From CAZFHA01 sp964518595 (GTDB lineage Bacteria > Bacillota > Clostridia > Saccharofermentanales > Saccharofermentanaceae), in the NCBI GenBank assembly GCA_964518595.1, contig CAZFHA010000002.1, positions 1 to 64,000 of the forward strand: a stretch of 64,000 nucleotides of DNA, written 5' to 3'. Below are positions 51,832-59,980 of this stretch, piece after piece. Numbering within the stretch: position 1 is the first letter of the stretch; each line of letters starts with the position of its first letter. The translations under genes and the position numbers were made by a program. The notes under the pieces were generated by a model. It ran no database searches, had not been told where the DNA came from, and saw nothing but the letters and a program-made list of their open reading frames with translations.

Positions 51832-53142
51832 CTATCCCTCATAGAGAACAATGGCTACAGAGAACAAATTTCCCTCGTGAGTAACGTCCATTTGTCCGTT
51901 ATACTTTTCGACGGATTTCTTGATATTCTTCAGTCCAAAACCATGGTCAGATTCTGTTTTTCTTGATGTAAGAGTGCGCTTCTCTTTTTTTGAATTCTCG
52001 GTGTAAGCCAGTATACCGTCGAAAGAATTTTTTACTTGAATGAAAAGGGTTTTCCGGCTGTACTCAATGTCTATTTTTAGCCACTTCTCTTTTATATTAC
52101 TGATGGCTGTAAGGGCATTATCTAACAGATTACCCAAGATGGTGGAAATATCCGCAGAATCAATGGCAAGTTCTTCTGGTATAAGAAGGTTCAAATCCAG
52201 TTTGATCTTATCCCCTTGGATATTTTGCAGCTTAAAATTTAGGATACTGTCAAAAGCGATGTTGCCGGTGTCGCTGTATACCCTACTTGAGTCTATTTCG
52301 CCCAGCAAAAAATCCACATATTTTGTTATCTTATTAGCATGAATTTCCTGCGCATAACCATTTATGGTTGCCAGATGTAGTTTGATATCATGACGAACAG
52401 CCTTCACTTCCGCTACGGACTTCTGCATAAGCTTACTCTGGTTAAGATAATATTCGTGTTCTTTGGCCTGTAGGGTGAATTGTAATTTGGCTTCATACAT
52501 CCCTGACAATTTATCGTACAAAAAGAAGACGGAAAAGCAGAACATAGTAAAGATAAAGGCAATCGCAACCAGATAGAGATCATCACTTATTTTTACGTTT
52601 TTCCAATTGGCAACAGCGATATATCCCCACAACACGAAAATAAACAATAACCCAATTGGAATCACTAGCATGGATGGGCTGAAGTTTTGCGTTTTTCGGA
52701 TGCTTCTGAAGCGCCGAAATATGGTGACAATAATATAGGAAAGCGGCATACAGAGTAAGTTGTTTAGAGTTGCCAACATCTCCTGGCTGATATTGGCGAA
52801 AAATATCGTAATGAATATGGTAATAATGATTGAAACCGTGGTAAAAAACAGATAGGAAATAAAGGCCACAGCGATCCTCTTCACTGTGGAGGATTTGTAG
52901 TTCAAGGCAATAGCAAAGTAGCCTATCAGGTGTAATAGTATTTCTATTAAAAACTGTGATTCTATTTCCTGCTTGATAGGTAAGAATAGGCTTGTAACTA
53001 TGGCTATAAAAAACAGGCAATAGCTCAGACGCAGGGTGAAAACCGAGGTGCGTCTTTTTTCAAAGAACACAGCCATTATTTGTGCCAATGCAAACATAAG
53101 CATGAATGCGGCGGCAATAGAGACCCAATAGGTAATAAACAT
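51832..53142 (-). CDS. GHKL sensor histidine kinase (AgrC-like), orphan
   Basis: A 436-residue membrane kinase. Six membrane segments occupy about 1-210; a helical linker leads to the phosphorylation box VRHDIKLHLATINGY, then an HATPase_c domain with LGNLLDNALTAI (N-box) and DHGFGLKNIKKSVEKYNG (G-box). This is the HPK10/AgrC type, which usually senses a peptide and works with a LytTR response regulator. None is found in the 4 kb on either side. An AGGAGG-like GGAGG precedes the ATG. Confidence 0.9.
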   Translation of the reverse strand: MFITYWVSIAAAFMLMFALAQIMAVFFEKRRTSVFTLRLSYCLFFIAIVTSLFLPIKQEIESQFLIEILLHLIGYFAIALNYKSSTVKRIAVAFISYLFFTTVSIIITIFITIFFANISQEMLATLNNLLCMPLSYIIVTIFRRFRSIRKTQNFSPSMLVIPIGLLFIFVLWGYIAVANWKNVKISDDLYLVAIAFIFTMFCFSVFFLYDKLSGMYEAKLQFTLQAKEHEYYLNQSKLMQKSVAEVKAVRHDIKLHLATINGYAQEIHANKITKYVDFLLGEIDSSRVYSDTGNIAFDSILNFKLQNIQGDKIKLDLNLLIPEELAIDSADISTILGNLLDNALTAISNIKEKWLKIDIEYSRKTLFIQVKNSFDGILAYTENSKKEKRTLTSRKTESDHGFGLKNIKKSVEKYNGQMDVTHEGNLFSVAIVLYEG

Positions 53143-53595
53143 TGACTAGAACCTCCAGTTTTCGAGGGCGATTGGCAGAATTATTATAGCGCTTTTTTCT
53201 ATGTAGATTATATCGGGAGCGTGGTGTAATGACAAATCAAATTGCTATTTAGGGTAGTTTTCTTTGTGTGCTTTGTTTTGGCGTGTTTATCGGCTTGCAT
53301 TGCCGCCAAAAACGCTTGAAAATCTCGTTGTATAGCTCATTGCATTGATAGGGCTTTTAAAGATATACAGGCTCTCACAGGGTATTGCCAGACTACAAAG
53401 AGACTTGAATTTTCGAATTGAAAAACTCATAAATCTATGACATACTGTCGTTTAGATTGTTCTGTGAACGATACAAGCGAATCCATGAAATTTTGGTGAT
53501 GAGATATACTGTTCGGCGTATCGCTTCACTATTTCTCGTGGAGAATACAGCGCAGTAAGACCGAATAATAAATGAGTATATTTTGGAGGAGCAGT
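53143..53595. other. Intergenic stretch without a recognisable gene
   Basis: I see no supported coding frame, terminator or palindrome of note in these 453 bases. They lie between the divergent histidine kinase and the VOC gene, and may hold the promoters of both. GGAGG at 53584-53588 belongs to the VOC gene. Confidence 0.6.
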
Positions 53596-54051
53596 ATGCA
53601 TTTGGGGTCCATATACTTGATAGTAAATGATTTCGAGAAGTCAATTGCGTTTTATGAAAAATTACTTCAGATACCTGTAACAAGCAAGAACATGAATCGG
53701 TTTGCTCAATTCGTTTTTGAAGGTCATAATATTTCGATTATGAACGGCCATTTCGATACTGACCACCCTGACAAAGTTGTTCATAAGGGAGATTATATAG
53801 ATTCTGTCGATGACTTGAAAAGCATTGCACTTGCACCTAATACACATAAGTTTGTTTTGAATTTCTGGGATGAAGATTTACGGAGAGAACATGAAAGAGT
53901 AATGGCTTTGAATATCTCAGAAAGCCTTACTAATATCAAATATGTTTGCAACGTCAGCCCGTATTACTATTTCCAATTGACTGACCCGGATGGCAATGTC
54001 ATTGAGGTAACAGGAACATATATACCTGAAAATGGCGAGTTTAATGAGTGA
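53596..54051 (+). CDS. VOC family (glyoxalase-like) protein
   Basis: A 151-residue protein with the VOC pattern: LGSIYLIVNDFEKSIAFYEKLL at the start, a middle FVFEGHNISIMNGHF strand, and FQLTDPDGNVIEVTGTY at the end, with the DPDGN turn and a metal-type Glu. I use the ATG at 53596, preceded by GGAGGA; the ATG at 53572 lies before the ribosome site. Possible roles are glyoxalase, dioxygenase or drug binding; not decidable. Confidence 0.85.
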   Translation: MHLGSIYLIVNDFEKSIAFYEKLLQIPVTSKNMNRFAQFVFEGHNISIMNGHFDTDHPDKVVHKGDYIDSVDDLKSIALAPNTHKFVLNFWDEDLRREHERVMALNISESLTNIKYVCNVSPYYYFQLTDPDGNVIEVTGTYIPENGEFNE

Positions 54052-54136
54052 TTTTGCTTCAATCGTAAAAAAGAACTTGAAAATGCAAGCAGTATGACGA
54101 ATCGATATTCGCCGTTTTTGAAAGCTGGTAAAGCTA

Positions 54137-55054
54137 ATGGAATACATGAATGTGAAAGAAGCTGCTGAGCGCTGGGGGGTGTCTGACCGTAGAGTTCGTT
54201 TGCTCTGTAAGGAAGGCAAGATTGAGGGAACTACCAAGGAAGGTCGTTCCTATCTTATTCCTGCCAATGCAATAAAGCCAGCGGATAGACGACATTCTCG
54301 GGGGAAAGCGATTCCCATGGAATTTAGTATTTTGTTTGCTCGAGTGGATGCTCTAAAGGAAGCACTCTCTAAACGCCGTCCCCTCACTTCTGGCGAGTTA
54401 GGTCGCCTAAAAGAAGAGTTTTTGATCGAATTTACCTATAATTCTAATGCTATTGAGGGCAATACTCTTACCCTGCGCGAAACGGCTCTCGTACTTGAAG
54501 GTCTAACAATAGATCAGAAACCGCTAAAAGATCATTTAGAAGCTGTGGGTCATAGGGATGCTTTTTTATATGTGGAATGTTTAGTTTCTGAAAATCTTCC
54601 CCTTACGGAAACTATTATCAAAAATATTCATGCACTTGTTTTGATAGACAGACCAAATGACAAAGGTGTATACCGAAATATTCCGGCAATGATTATGGGC
54701 ACTCATCACGTTCCACCACAGCCTTATCATGTTCCAATGCAAATGGAACAATTGTTGGCTGAGCAAAAAGCCAAGCGTCATCCCATAGAAAATGCCGCTT
54801 TGTTTCATCTTGATTTTGAAGGGATTCATCCTTTTGTTGATGGTAATGGCCGCACTGGCCGACTCCTGCTTAATCTTATGTTAATGCAGGCGGGCTACCC
54901 ACCTATTGATGTGAAGTTCTCAGACCGAAAGCGTTACTATAGCTGTTTTGACAGCTACTACAAAGAAAATACTGCCAGCCCAATGATAGAACTAGTTGCG
55001 GAGTATTTGGAACTCACGCTAAGGAAATATTTGAAAATTTTAGGGGCACAGTGA
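54137..55054 (+). CDS. Fic-domain AMPylase-type protein with N-terminal HTH
   Basis: A 305-residue protein. Residues 1-50 form a MerR/excisionase-like DNA-binding domain (MNVKEAAERWGVSDRRVRLL). The inhibitory motif S-x3-E-G is at 103-108 (SNAIEG, in an N-terminal helix, a class II arrangement), and the Fic core HPFVDGNGRTGR is intact at 231-242. Fic proteins transfer AMP or another nucleotide part to a target protein; the internal inhibitory helix keeps this one off until triggered. It stands alone, so a toxin-antitoxin pair with a separate antitoxin is not indicated. Confidence 0.9.
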   Translation: MEYMNVKEAAERWGVSDRRVRLLCKEGKIEGTTKEGRSYLIPANAIKPADRRHSRGKAIPMEFSILFARVDALKEALSKRRPLTSGELGRLKEEFLIEFTYNSNAIEGNTLTLRETALVLEGLTIDQKPLKDHLEAVGHRDAFLYVECLVSENLPLTETIIKNIHALVLIDRPNDKGVYRNIPAMIMGTHHVPPQPYHVPMQMEQLLAEQKAKRHPIENAALFHLDFEGIHPFVDGNGRTGRLLLNLMLMQAGYPPIDVKFSDRKRYYSCFDSYYKENTASPMIELVAEYLELTLRKYLKILGAQ

Positions 55055-55076
55055 GTGCTTTAGACTTGAAATAAAA

Positions 55077-55108
55077 GAGGCTCAATCTACTTGTGCAGTT
55101 TGAGCCTC
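55077..55108. terminator. Bidirectional terminator between the Fic and M20 peptidase genes
   Basis: GAGGCTCAA (55077-55085) and TTGAGCCTC (55100-55108) are perfect arms. On the minus strand they are followed by TTTTATTTC, which suits the M20 gene; on the plus side the T run is poor. Confidence 0.7.
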
Positions 55109-55160
55109 CTTCCCTATTTCTTCTTGGTAGCTTGTTAAATTTTTCTGGCAAAGTTTTATC

Positions 55161-56297
55161 TTATGCCAAGTAGTTAACTATAATTTTTTTGTAAAGATCA
55201 ATCATTTCGGTATAGTTTGTAATATCAACATATTCGTTTACTTGGTGTAAGGTTTCATTGCCTGGTCCGAAAATAATTATTTGCATGTCTTTATTGGCTC
55301 TGATAAACTCGGCAGAATCTGCTCCTCCCGGCATACCTAACAAAGGAACATTCTCTTTAAACATGGTGTCGGCTTCTTCTTTAGCTATTTGCACTAGCCG
55401 ACTATTTTTTTGGCTAAAAACCGGGTCAATACTAAGGGTAATTTCTAATTTTAGATTCATACCTTTAACTGTATTATTTAGTTCTTCTACTACGGCATGT
55501 AGAATGTTGGTGATTTTTTCATTATTTACTTCCGGCGTGGTTCTTAGGTTGGCAATCAGCGAAGCGGAGTCTGGTACACTATTTACCTGCTCGCCACCAC
55601 TAATAATACTGTTATTAACGATAAAAGGTCCCAGGGCTTCGTTTTCATCATTTAGCTTACTGAATTCCGCTGAAATTCGGTTGTAAAATAGGATTAGGTT
55701 ATCAATAGCGTTAATGCCCAATTCAGGCATAGAGCTGTGGGCACTTTTGCCTACAGAAGTAATTTTGTATGTGAAGATGCCTTTGTGAGCATAAACAATT
55801 CTATGCCCAGTAGGCTCACCGATGATTAATGCATCCAGATCATCAGCGTACTTTTCATCTGTAAGTTGTTTAGCTCCAAGTAGGCCAATCTCTTCCCCTA
55901 CTGTTGCCAGTAATTTTACTTTACCGTTTAGGGGAATATTCTCTTCCTTTAGCTCTATCATGGCCATTACCAGTGCGGCGAGGCCACTTTTCATATCAGA
56001 GGCGCCTCTAGCATATATTTTCCCATCGCGTTCCGTAGGGGCAAAGGGTGGGCTGTCCCATAAGTTAGGATCACCGGCTGACACAACATCCATATGACCG
56101 GATATACCGAGGACACTTTTACCTGTAGTGCCAATTTCTGCTACGAGATTAGCACGTTTGGGTGCATAAGTAATTTTTTTCGAATCAATTCCACTATCAG
56201 CAAGGTAGTTTTTTATTACATCGGCTACGGATTCTTCGTTATCGTTGGTAGAGTCTACCGAAAGAATATCCTGTAAAAGTTTTAGTCTTTTGTCCAT
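55161..56297 (-). CDS. M20 family peptidase/deacylase (ArgE/DapE-like)
   Basis: A 378-residue zinc hydrolase: SGHMDVVSAGD (first metal ligand and Asp), GRGASDMKSG-type motif in YARGASDMKSGLAALV, GEEIGLLG (catalytic Glu), GEPTGHRIVYAHKG and a dimerisation lid in the middle. The ending GGADSAEFIRAN and GPGNETLHQVNEYV (last His) complete the site. ArgE/DapE/ACY1-type: it cleaves an N-acyl amino acid or dipeptide; exact substrate unknown. AAAGGGAGG precedes the ATG. It lies between the Fic gene and the matrix locus, unlinked to either. Confidence 0.92.
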   Translation of the reverse strand: MDKRLKLLQDILSVDSTNDNEESVADVIKNYLADSGIDSKKITYAPKRANLVAEIGTTGKSVLGISGHMDVVSAGDPNLWDSPPFAPTERDGKIYARGASDMKSGLAALVMAMIELKEENIPLNGKVKLLATVGEEIGLLGAKQLTDEKYADDLDALIIGEPTGHRIVYAHKGIFTYKITSVGKSAHSSMPELGINAIDNLILFYNRISAEFSKLNDENEALGPFIVNNSIISGGEQVNSVPDSASLIANLRTTPEVNNEKITNILHAVVEELNNTVKGMNLKLEITLSIDPVFSQKNSRLVQIAKEEADTMFKENVPLLGMPGGADSAEFIRANKDMQIIIFGPGNETLHQVNEYVDITNYTEMIDLYKKIIVNYLA

Positions 56298-56421
56298 TAT
56301 CTATTGCCTCCCTTTAGTGTTTTCTATTTTATTTGATTATACATGATAATTTGCTGCTGCGTGCGGACAAGCAAAATTATCTTGTGTTTGAAAACGGTCT
56401 GGATTAGTTCGAGAAAGATGA

Positions 56422-57195
56422 TTATTTTCTGGAATTTTGCCTTCTTTTTAGGAGACTACCGATAATGAGGCCACTGCTAATTAATAAAATAGCGATGATA
56501 CAAATTTCTTGATACTTGCTTGATTCACCTGTTTTGGGACTGGATTGATTAGGTCGGTTTGATGGCGTTGTGGTTATGGGTGACGTACTTGGTGTTGAGG
56601 TGGGGTCTGGGGCTGTGGTAGGTGTGGGCATAAGACTAACTTTGCTAAAATAAAAATGCCACCAAAACTTTCCTTGGATAAATTCGTACGTGTTATCTAG
56701 TTCTTCCGGGATAGTTACAGTTACTTTAAGTGAGGCTTTTTCCAAAGGCAAAAGTTCGCCTAACTCGACTGTCCGCCCTACTAGCAATTGTTGATTGCCC
56801 TGATCTTTTAGCTGGTTAGCCTTACCCTTATATAATAGCTTTTCTGACTTACTGTCCTTAGCTGTGTATAGGATAACTTCCATCTCTATTTTTTCCAAGA
56901 GACGAGCAGAGGCAGCCCAAGCCTTAGTATCCTGCTTAAAATCATTAAGGGTACTGTTACGTGCTTCTAAATAGAAGAAGTATTTTTCCTTACCCCCGTT
57001 AATGATAGAAATATTCTGGGTTCGACTTTCTCCCGGTAGCATGTTTTTCATGTCTACAAATAAATCTTCCTGATTAGGTACTAATTGAAGTTCATTGTCC
57101 TCTGCTTGGGCTTTGGCTACTGACCAGACAGTGACGTTTATAATCAATAGGATAATACCAATAAAGATAAAATAGATTGTAGTTTTTTTCTTCAT
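56422..57195 (-). CDS. Surface protein with SPKTG sortase-like anchor
   Basis: A 257-residue exported protein. It has a signal or anchor segment near 6-26 (FIFIGIILLIINVTVWSVA), a folded middle with GESRTQNISIINGGKEKYFF (similar to the TasA-type NTG/ITNGG edge), a Pro/Thr/Ser stalk (PTPTTAPDPTSTPSTS) and the ending SPKTGESS followed by a hydrophobic helix and KRRQNSRK. This is a variant sortase sorting signal, S in place of L. It is the last gene of the matrix operon, 24 bases after its neighbour. Confidence 0.75.
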   Translation of the reverse strand: MKKKTTIYFIFIGIILLIINVTVWSVAKAQAEDNELQLVPNQEDLFVDMKNMLPGESRTQNISIINGGKEKYFFYLEARNSTLNDFKQDTKAWAASARLLEKIEMEVILYTAKDSKSEKLLYKGKANQLKDQGNQQLLVGRTVELGELLPLEKASLKVTVTIPEELDNTYEFIQGKFWWHFYFSKVSLMPTPTTAPDPTSTPSTSPITTTPSNRPNQSSPKTGESSKYQEICIIAILLISSGLIIGSLLKRRQNSRK

Positions 57196-57219
57196 AGTAC
57201 TCTGCTCCCTTCTGATTAT

Positions 57220-57957
57220 TTATGGGTAGATAGCCGGAATAATTGTTACGGGGGATTTTCCATCTGCCATGTGCCAAGGTTCGGGTGAATTCATATCCGG
57301 GGTAAAGGCTCGAGCCTGAATGGCTTGAGCGACTATAGTCATATGTAAAGCTCCTTTTAAAAGCTCAATTTCTCTATTCGTTTTTTCTTTAGGAATCATC
57401 ATGGTGTAGGATTTCCCAGAAAGTAGGTCATAGTTGATGGTCAGAAGCGGTATGGAATCTCCTACCGATAAAGGAGAAGCTGATTTTCCATCCACTGAAT
57501 AGTACCAGAAGTCTCCTTTTCTTAACCATTTTGTCCTGTCCATACTGGCACCAAATAGTTTAGCTGAACCAGTATTTAAATCTATAACTGTGCCTGTAGC
57601 TGGGTCTAGTAGTTGTACTCTCACATAAATTGGTTCTAACCCCACATTGGTTACGGTAGGGTCTTTATTTATTTTTTGGCCGGGAATCACATCATATAAT
57701 TCTACTTTGGTGTATTCGGCGGATGTTCCCGGATTAACTACTGTCACAGACGTTCCGGGATCTGCCAGAAATCCCGGTTCGGACAAATTAATTTTCACGA
57801 TGGGCAACTTACTGCCATTGGTAGTTGAATTTCCTATTTGAATGATATTTAATTTTTTTAGTTGAATAATCGGAGCAGCCACAGTAAAGCTAACAAATAG
57901 CCAAAAGATAAGGCTGGATATAATTGGCTTTACTATCTTGCTGCGGTGCTTTTTCAT
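57220..57957 (-). CDS. TasA/CalY-like exported protein 3
   Basis: A 245-residue exported protein: hydrophobic leader (IISSLIFWLFVSFTVAAP), then a beta-rich part with QKINKDPTVTNVGLEPIYVRVQLL, the N-K-D-P and V-R-V pattern of the CalY/TasA (camelysin) family. The signal lacks the TxAYLTD motif of its two neighbours. I start it at the ATG at 57957, after GAAGGAAAGATC; the upstream ATG at 58038 overlaps the preceding gene. Likely a fibre or surface matrix component. Confidence 0.75.
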   Translation of the reverse strand: MKKHRSKIVKPIISSLIFWLFVSFTVAAPIIQLKKLNIIQIGNSTTNGSKLPIVKINLSEPGFLADPGTSVTVVNPGTSAEYTKVELYDVIPGQKINKDPTVTNVGLEPIYVRVQLLDPATGTVIDLNTGSAKLFGASMDRTKWLRKGDFWYYSVDGKSASPLSVGDSIPLLTINYDLLSGKSYTMMIPKEKTNREIELLKGALHMTIVAQAIQARAFTPDMNSPEPWHMADGKSPVTIIPAIYP

Positions 57958-58034
57958 GATCTTTCCTTCTTTCCGTTCATATATTTCGTTGGGGTGACTG
58001 ACTTTTGCAGCCAGCCACCCCTTGAAAATAGAGA

Positions 58035-58751
58035 TCATGCACGGTAGTTATTTGCAACTGCATCTATGGTTACTGGCGTGGAAGTACCTTCGTTGACCCA
58101 AGGAATATTACCGTCAAAATTACTGTATTGAATAGCTTCTGCTTGAATTTCGAGATTAATTGTGCTGCTACCCATAGCAGTTAAAAATGCTTCTATGTTA
58201 CCGTTTGTCCAAGTAACAGGGATGGCCATACTATATTTGTCTGTTCCTGTGCCATTGGTGACAAAAAATGGCACACTGGTACCGGAGGTGAATTCCTTGC
58301 TATCTCCACCAGCATCAACGTAATAATAGTATCCATCAGTTTGTTTTACAAAATCAGTACTGATTACTAGGCCTAAATCTGTGGTTAAGCGGGCAACCAA
58401 TGCATCACTCATATTAATTTTTACTCTTAGGTAGACAGAATCTCCACCGGAATTTGTGATTACAGGGTCTTTATAAATTCTGTCTCCTGGCAATAAATTA
58501 TAAATTGCGGCTGTGCGAATTTCTTTGTCAGGGCTGTTAAGCAAATAGGTGGCTGAATCTGCGTGGGCGGCAAAGGATAATTCCTCCAAAGAAATCATAA
58601 CGGATTTCTTCCCAGTCGAGTTTACACCAACACCGATGGTATTTGTTACTATACGCTGATCAGTTAAATATGCGATAGTAAGGCCGATTAGAAGTAAGGC
58701 TGATAATGAAATAGCAACGAGTCCGATGATTACTTTACTTTTGGTTTTCAT
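58035..58751 (-). CDS. TasA/CalY-like protein 2 with SipW-type signal peptide
   Basis: A 238-residue exported protein. Signal: LVAISLSALLLIGLTIAYLT, ending in the TxAYLTD box that SipW-type peptidases recognise, followed by RIVTNTIGVG. The mature part has the family strand PGDRIYKDPVITNSGGDSVYLRVKI and AAHADSATY. CalY/TasA proteins form fibres or regulate the matrix. Ribosome site AGAGAGG. Confidence 0.85.
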   Translation of the reverse strand: MKTKSKVIIGLVAISLSALLLIGLTIAYLTDQRIVTNTIGVGVNSTGKKSVMISLEELSFAAHADSATYLLNSPDKEIRTAAIYNLLPGDRIYKDPVITNSGGDSVYLRVKINMSDALVARLTTDLGLVISTDFVKQTDGYYYYVDAGGDSKEFTSGTSVPFFVTNGTGTDKYSMAIPVTWTNGNIEAFLTAMGSSTINLEIQAEAIQYSNFDGNIPWVNEGTSTPVTIDAVANNYRA

Positions 58752-58814
58752 GATTTATACCTCTCTTTCTTTTTTTTATAAACCAAGCCCTATGCTTGAT
58801 ATATACAATTTAAT

Positions 58815-59429
58815 TTAGGGCATTAATAGAGCGAAGGCCTGCTCTGGCGATGTTATCTCATAGCCCTCCGCCCGTGATTGCACTGCTTCGGCAGTTACTA
58901 AGATTTGAAATCTGTTATTTAATCCCTCAAGAATAGCCTGATTGGAAGTATTATGAGCGTTTAGGGTAAAGTGAGTGAAAATTGGCTCTGTTTCTTCTGC
59001 TACATGTAATTCAGAGGCATAATAGACCGTTACATTTGTATCACCCCAACTGTGTCCTAATGCCAACCGCCAGTTTGGATGTAAATTTCCTAGTTGAATG
59101 AAATCGCCAATTGTTTGGTTTTGACCAAGTTCAGCGTCGCTAATAGCAATTGTAGCTCTAACATAACAAGGCACTGACCCTGTATTTAAGATGGCTGGGT
59201 CTTTATTTACTACCATACCAGGCGTGATCTGACGCGGGCTACCGCCGTCTATATCCCATTGCTTTTCGGTGACCGCAATCTCCACTTCTCCCAGGCTAAA
59301 GGTATTGGTGACACTTCTTCTATCAGACATATAGGCTAGTGTAAGGGCAATTGTCGTTATAATCACCAGTAGCAGGCCGGAAAAGAACAATACTTTTTTT
59401 CGTGGTGGTTTCTTAGATTGCTGCTTCAT
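58815..59429 (-). CDS. TasA/CalY-like protein 1 with SipW-type signal peptide
   Basis: A 204-residue exported protein. A polar basic start is followed by the membrane segment LLLVIITTIALTLAYMSDRR, with AYMSD as the SipW recognition box, then SVTNTFSLGEVEIAVTE, the usual first strand. PGMVVNKDPAILNTGSVPCYVRATI is the family core (NKDP, NTGS, YVRA). The ATG at 59429 (next to a GTG at 59432) overlaps the sipW end by 17 bases, giving translational coupling with the peptidase that probably processes it. Confidence 0.87.
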   Translation of the reverse strand: MKQQSKKPPRKKVLFFSGLLLVIITTIALTLAYMSDRRSVTNTFSLGEVEIAVTEKQWDIDGGSPRQITPGMVVNKDPAILNTGSVPCYVRATIAISDAELGQNQTIGDFIQLGNLHPNWRLALGHSWGDTNVTVYYASELHVAEETEPIFTHFTLNAHNTSNQAILEGLNNRFQILVTAEAVQSRAEGYEITSPEQAFALLMP

Positions 59430-59952
59430 CACTGTTACCTTCTTTCGTATTGTTTTGGGGTGGCCTTTTTCTAAGCTTATTAACCATATCCGGCAAGAAC
59501 AGTAATAATACCGTCAGTAAGAGGAGCCACAAAAGGATCAGCTGCCCTTCTATTGTTCGTAGTCCAGCGGTTAGATGCCCTAAGTAAGGAATTCCGTAAC
59601 TAACTCTCCCCTTAATTTGGGGGAATTTGACTGGGGCAAAATCTGCTTGATCATTACTATCACCTTGAGTGAAGAGTTGCTGTCCTTGCTGATCAATAGA
59701 AATAACCCGGTGAGTCACTACTGTGTCAAAGCCTGTAAGTGAAAACGTAATGACATCTCCAACATTGATAACTTCCGGATATATCGGCTCAACTACCAGA
59801 ATTGTACCAATGGGATAGGTTGGCTCCATGCTGCCAGTCTGAACAGCATAGAGTTGGCGTCCCAGAATCAGGGGAAGTCCGAGAATAAAGACTACGCTTA
59901 TTGCAGCTATAATCACTGGAAAAATTAAGATATTACATAGCTTGTTACTCAT
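59413..59952 (-). CDS. sipW: SipW-type signal peptidase I (ER-type, Ser/His)
   Basis: A 179-residue membrane-bound peptidase. It has an N-terminal membrane segment (8-31), Ser41 in QTGSMEPTYP, His81 in VTHRVISI where bacterial-type enzymes have Lys, and Asp98 in GDSND. A second hydrophobic segment lies near 155-170, with a charged tail. The Ser/His pair defines the ER-type class to which SipW belongs. I start it at the ATG at 59952 after GGGAGGCAAC; a longer frame to 60072 overlaps the giant gene without a ribosome site. It probably cuts the TasA-like proteins coded next to it. Confidence 0.9.
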   Translation of the reverse strand: MSNKLCNILIFPVIIAAISVVFILGLPLILGRQLYAVQTGSMEPTYPIGTILVVEPIYPEVINVGDVITFSLTGFDTVVTHRVISIDQQGQQLFTQGDSNDQADFAPVKFPQIKGRVSYGIPYLGHLTAGLRTIEGQLILLWLLLLTVLLLFLPDMVNKLRKRPPQNNTKEGNSDEAAI

Positions 59953-59980
59953 TACTGTTGCCTCCCTTCTTCTTAATCTG

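Noticed and set aside
53143..53595. A missing response regulator or peptide gene beside the GHKL kinase
   Set aside because: No frame of sufficient length or with a ribosome site is present in this gap.
54137..55054. Toxin-antitoxin pair with a separate Fic antitoxin
   Set aside because: No small gene lies directly up- or downstream in the same direction; the inhibitory helix is within the protein itself.
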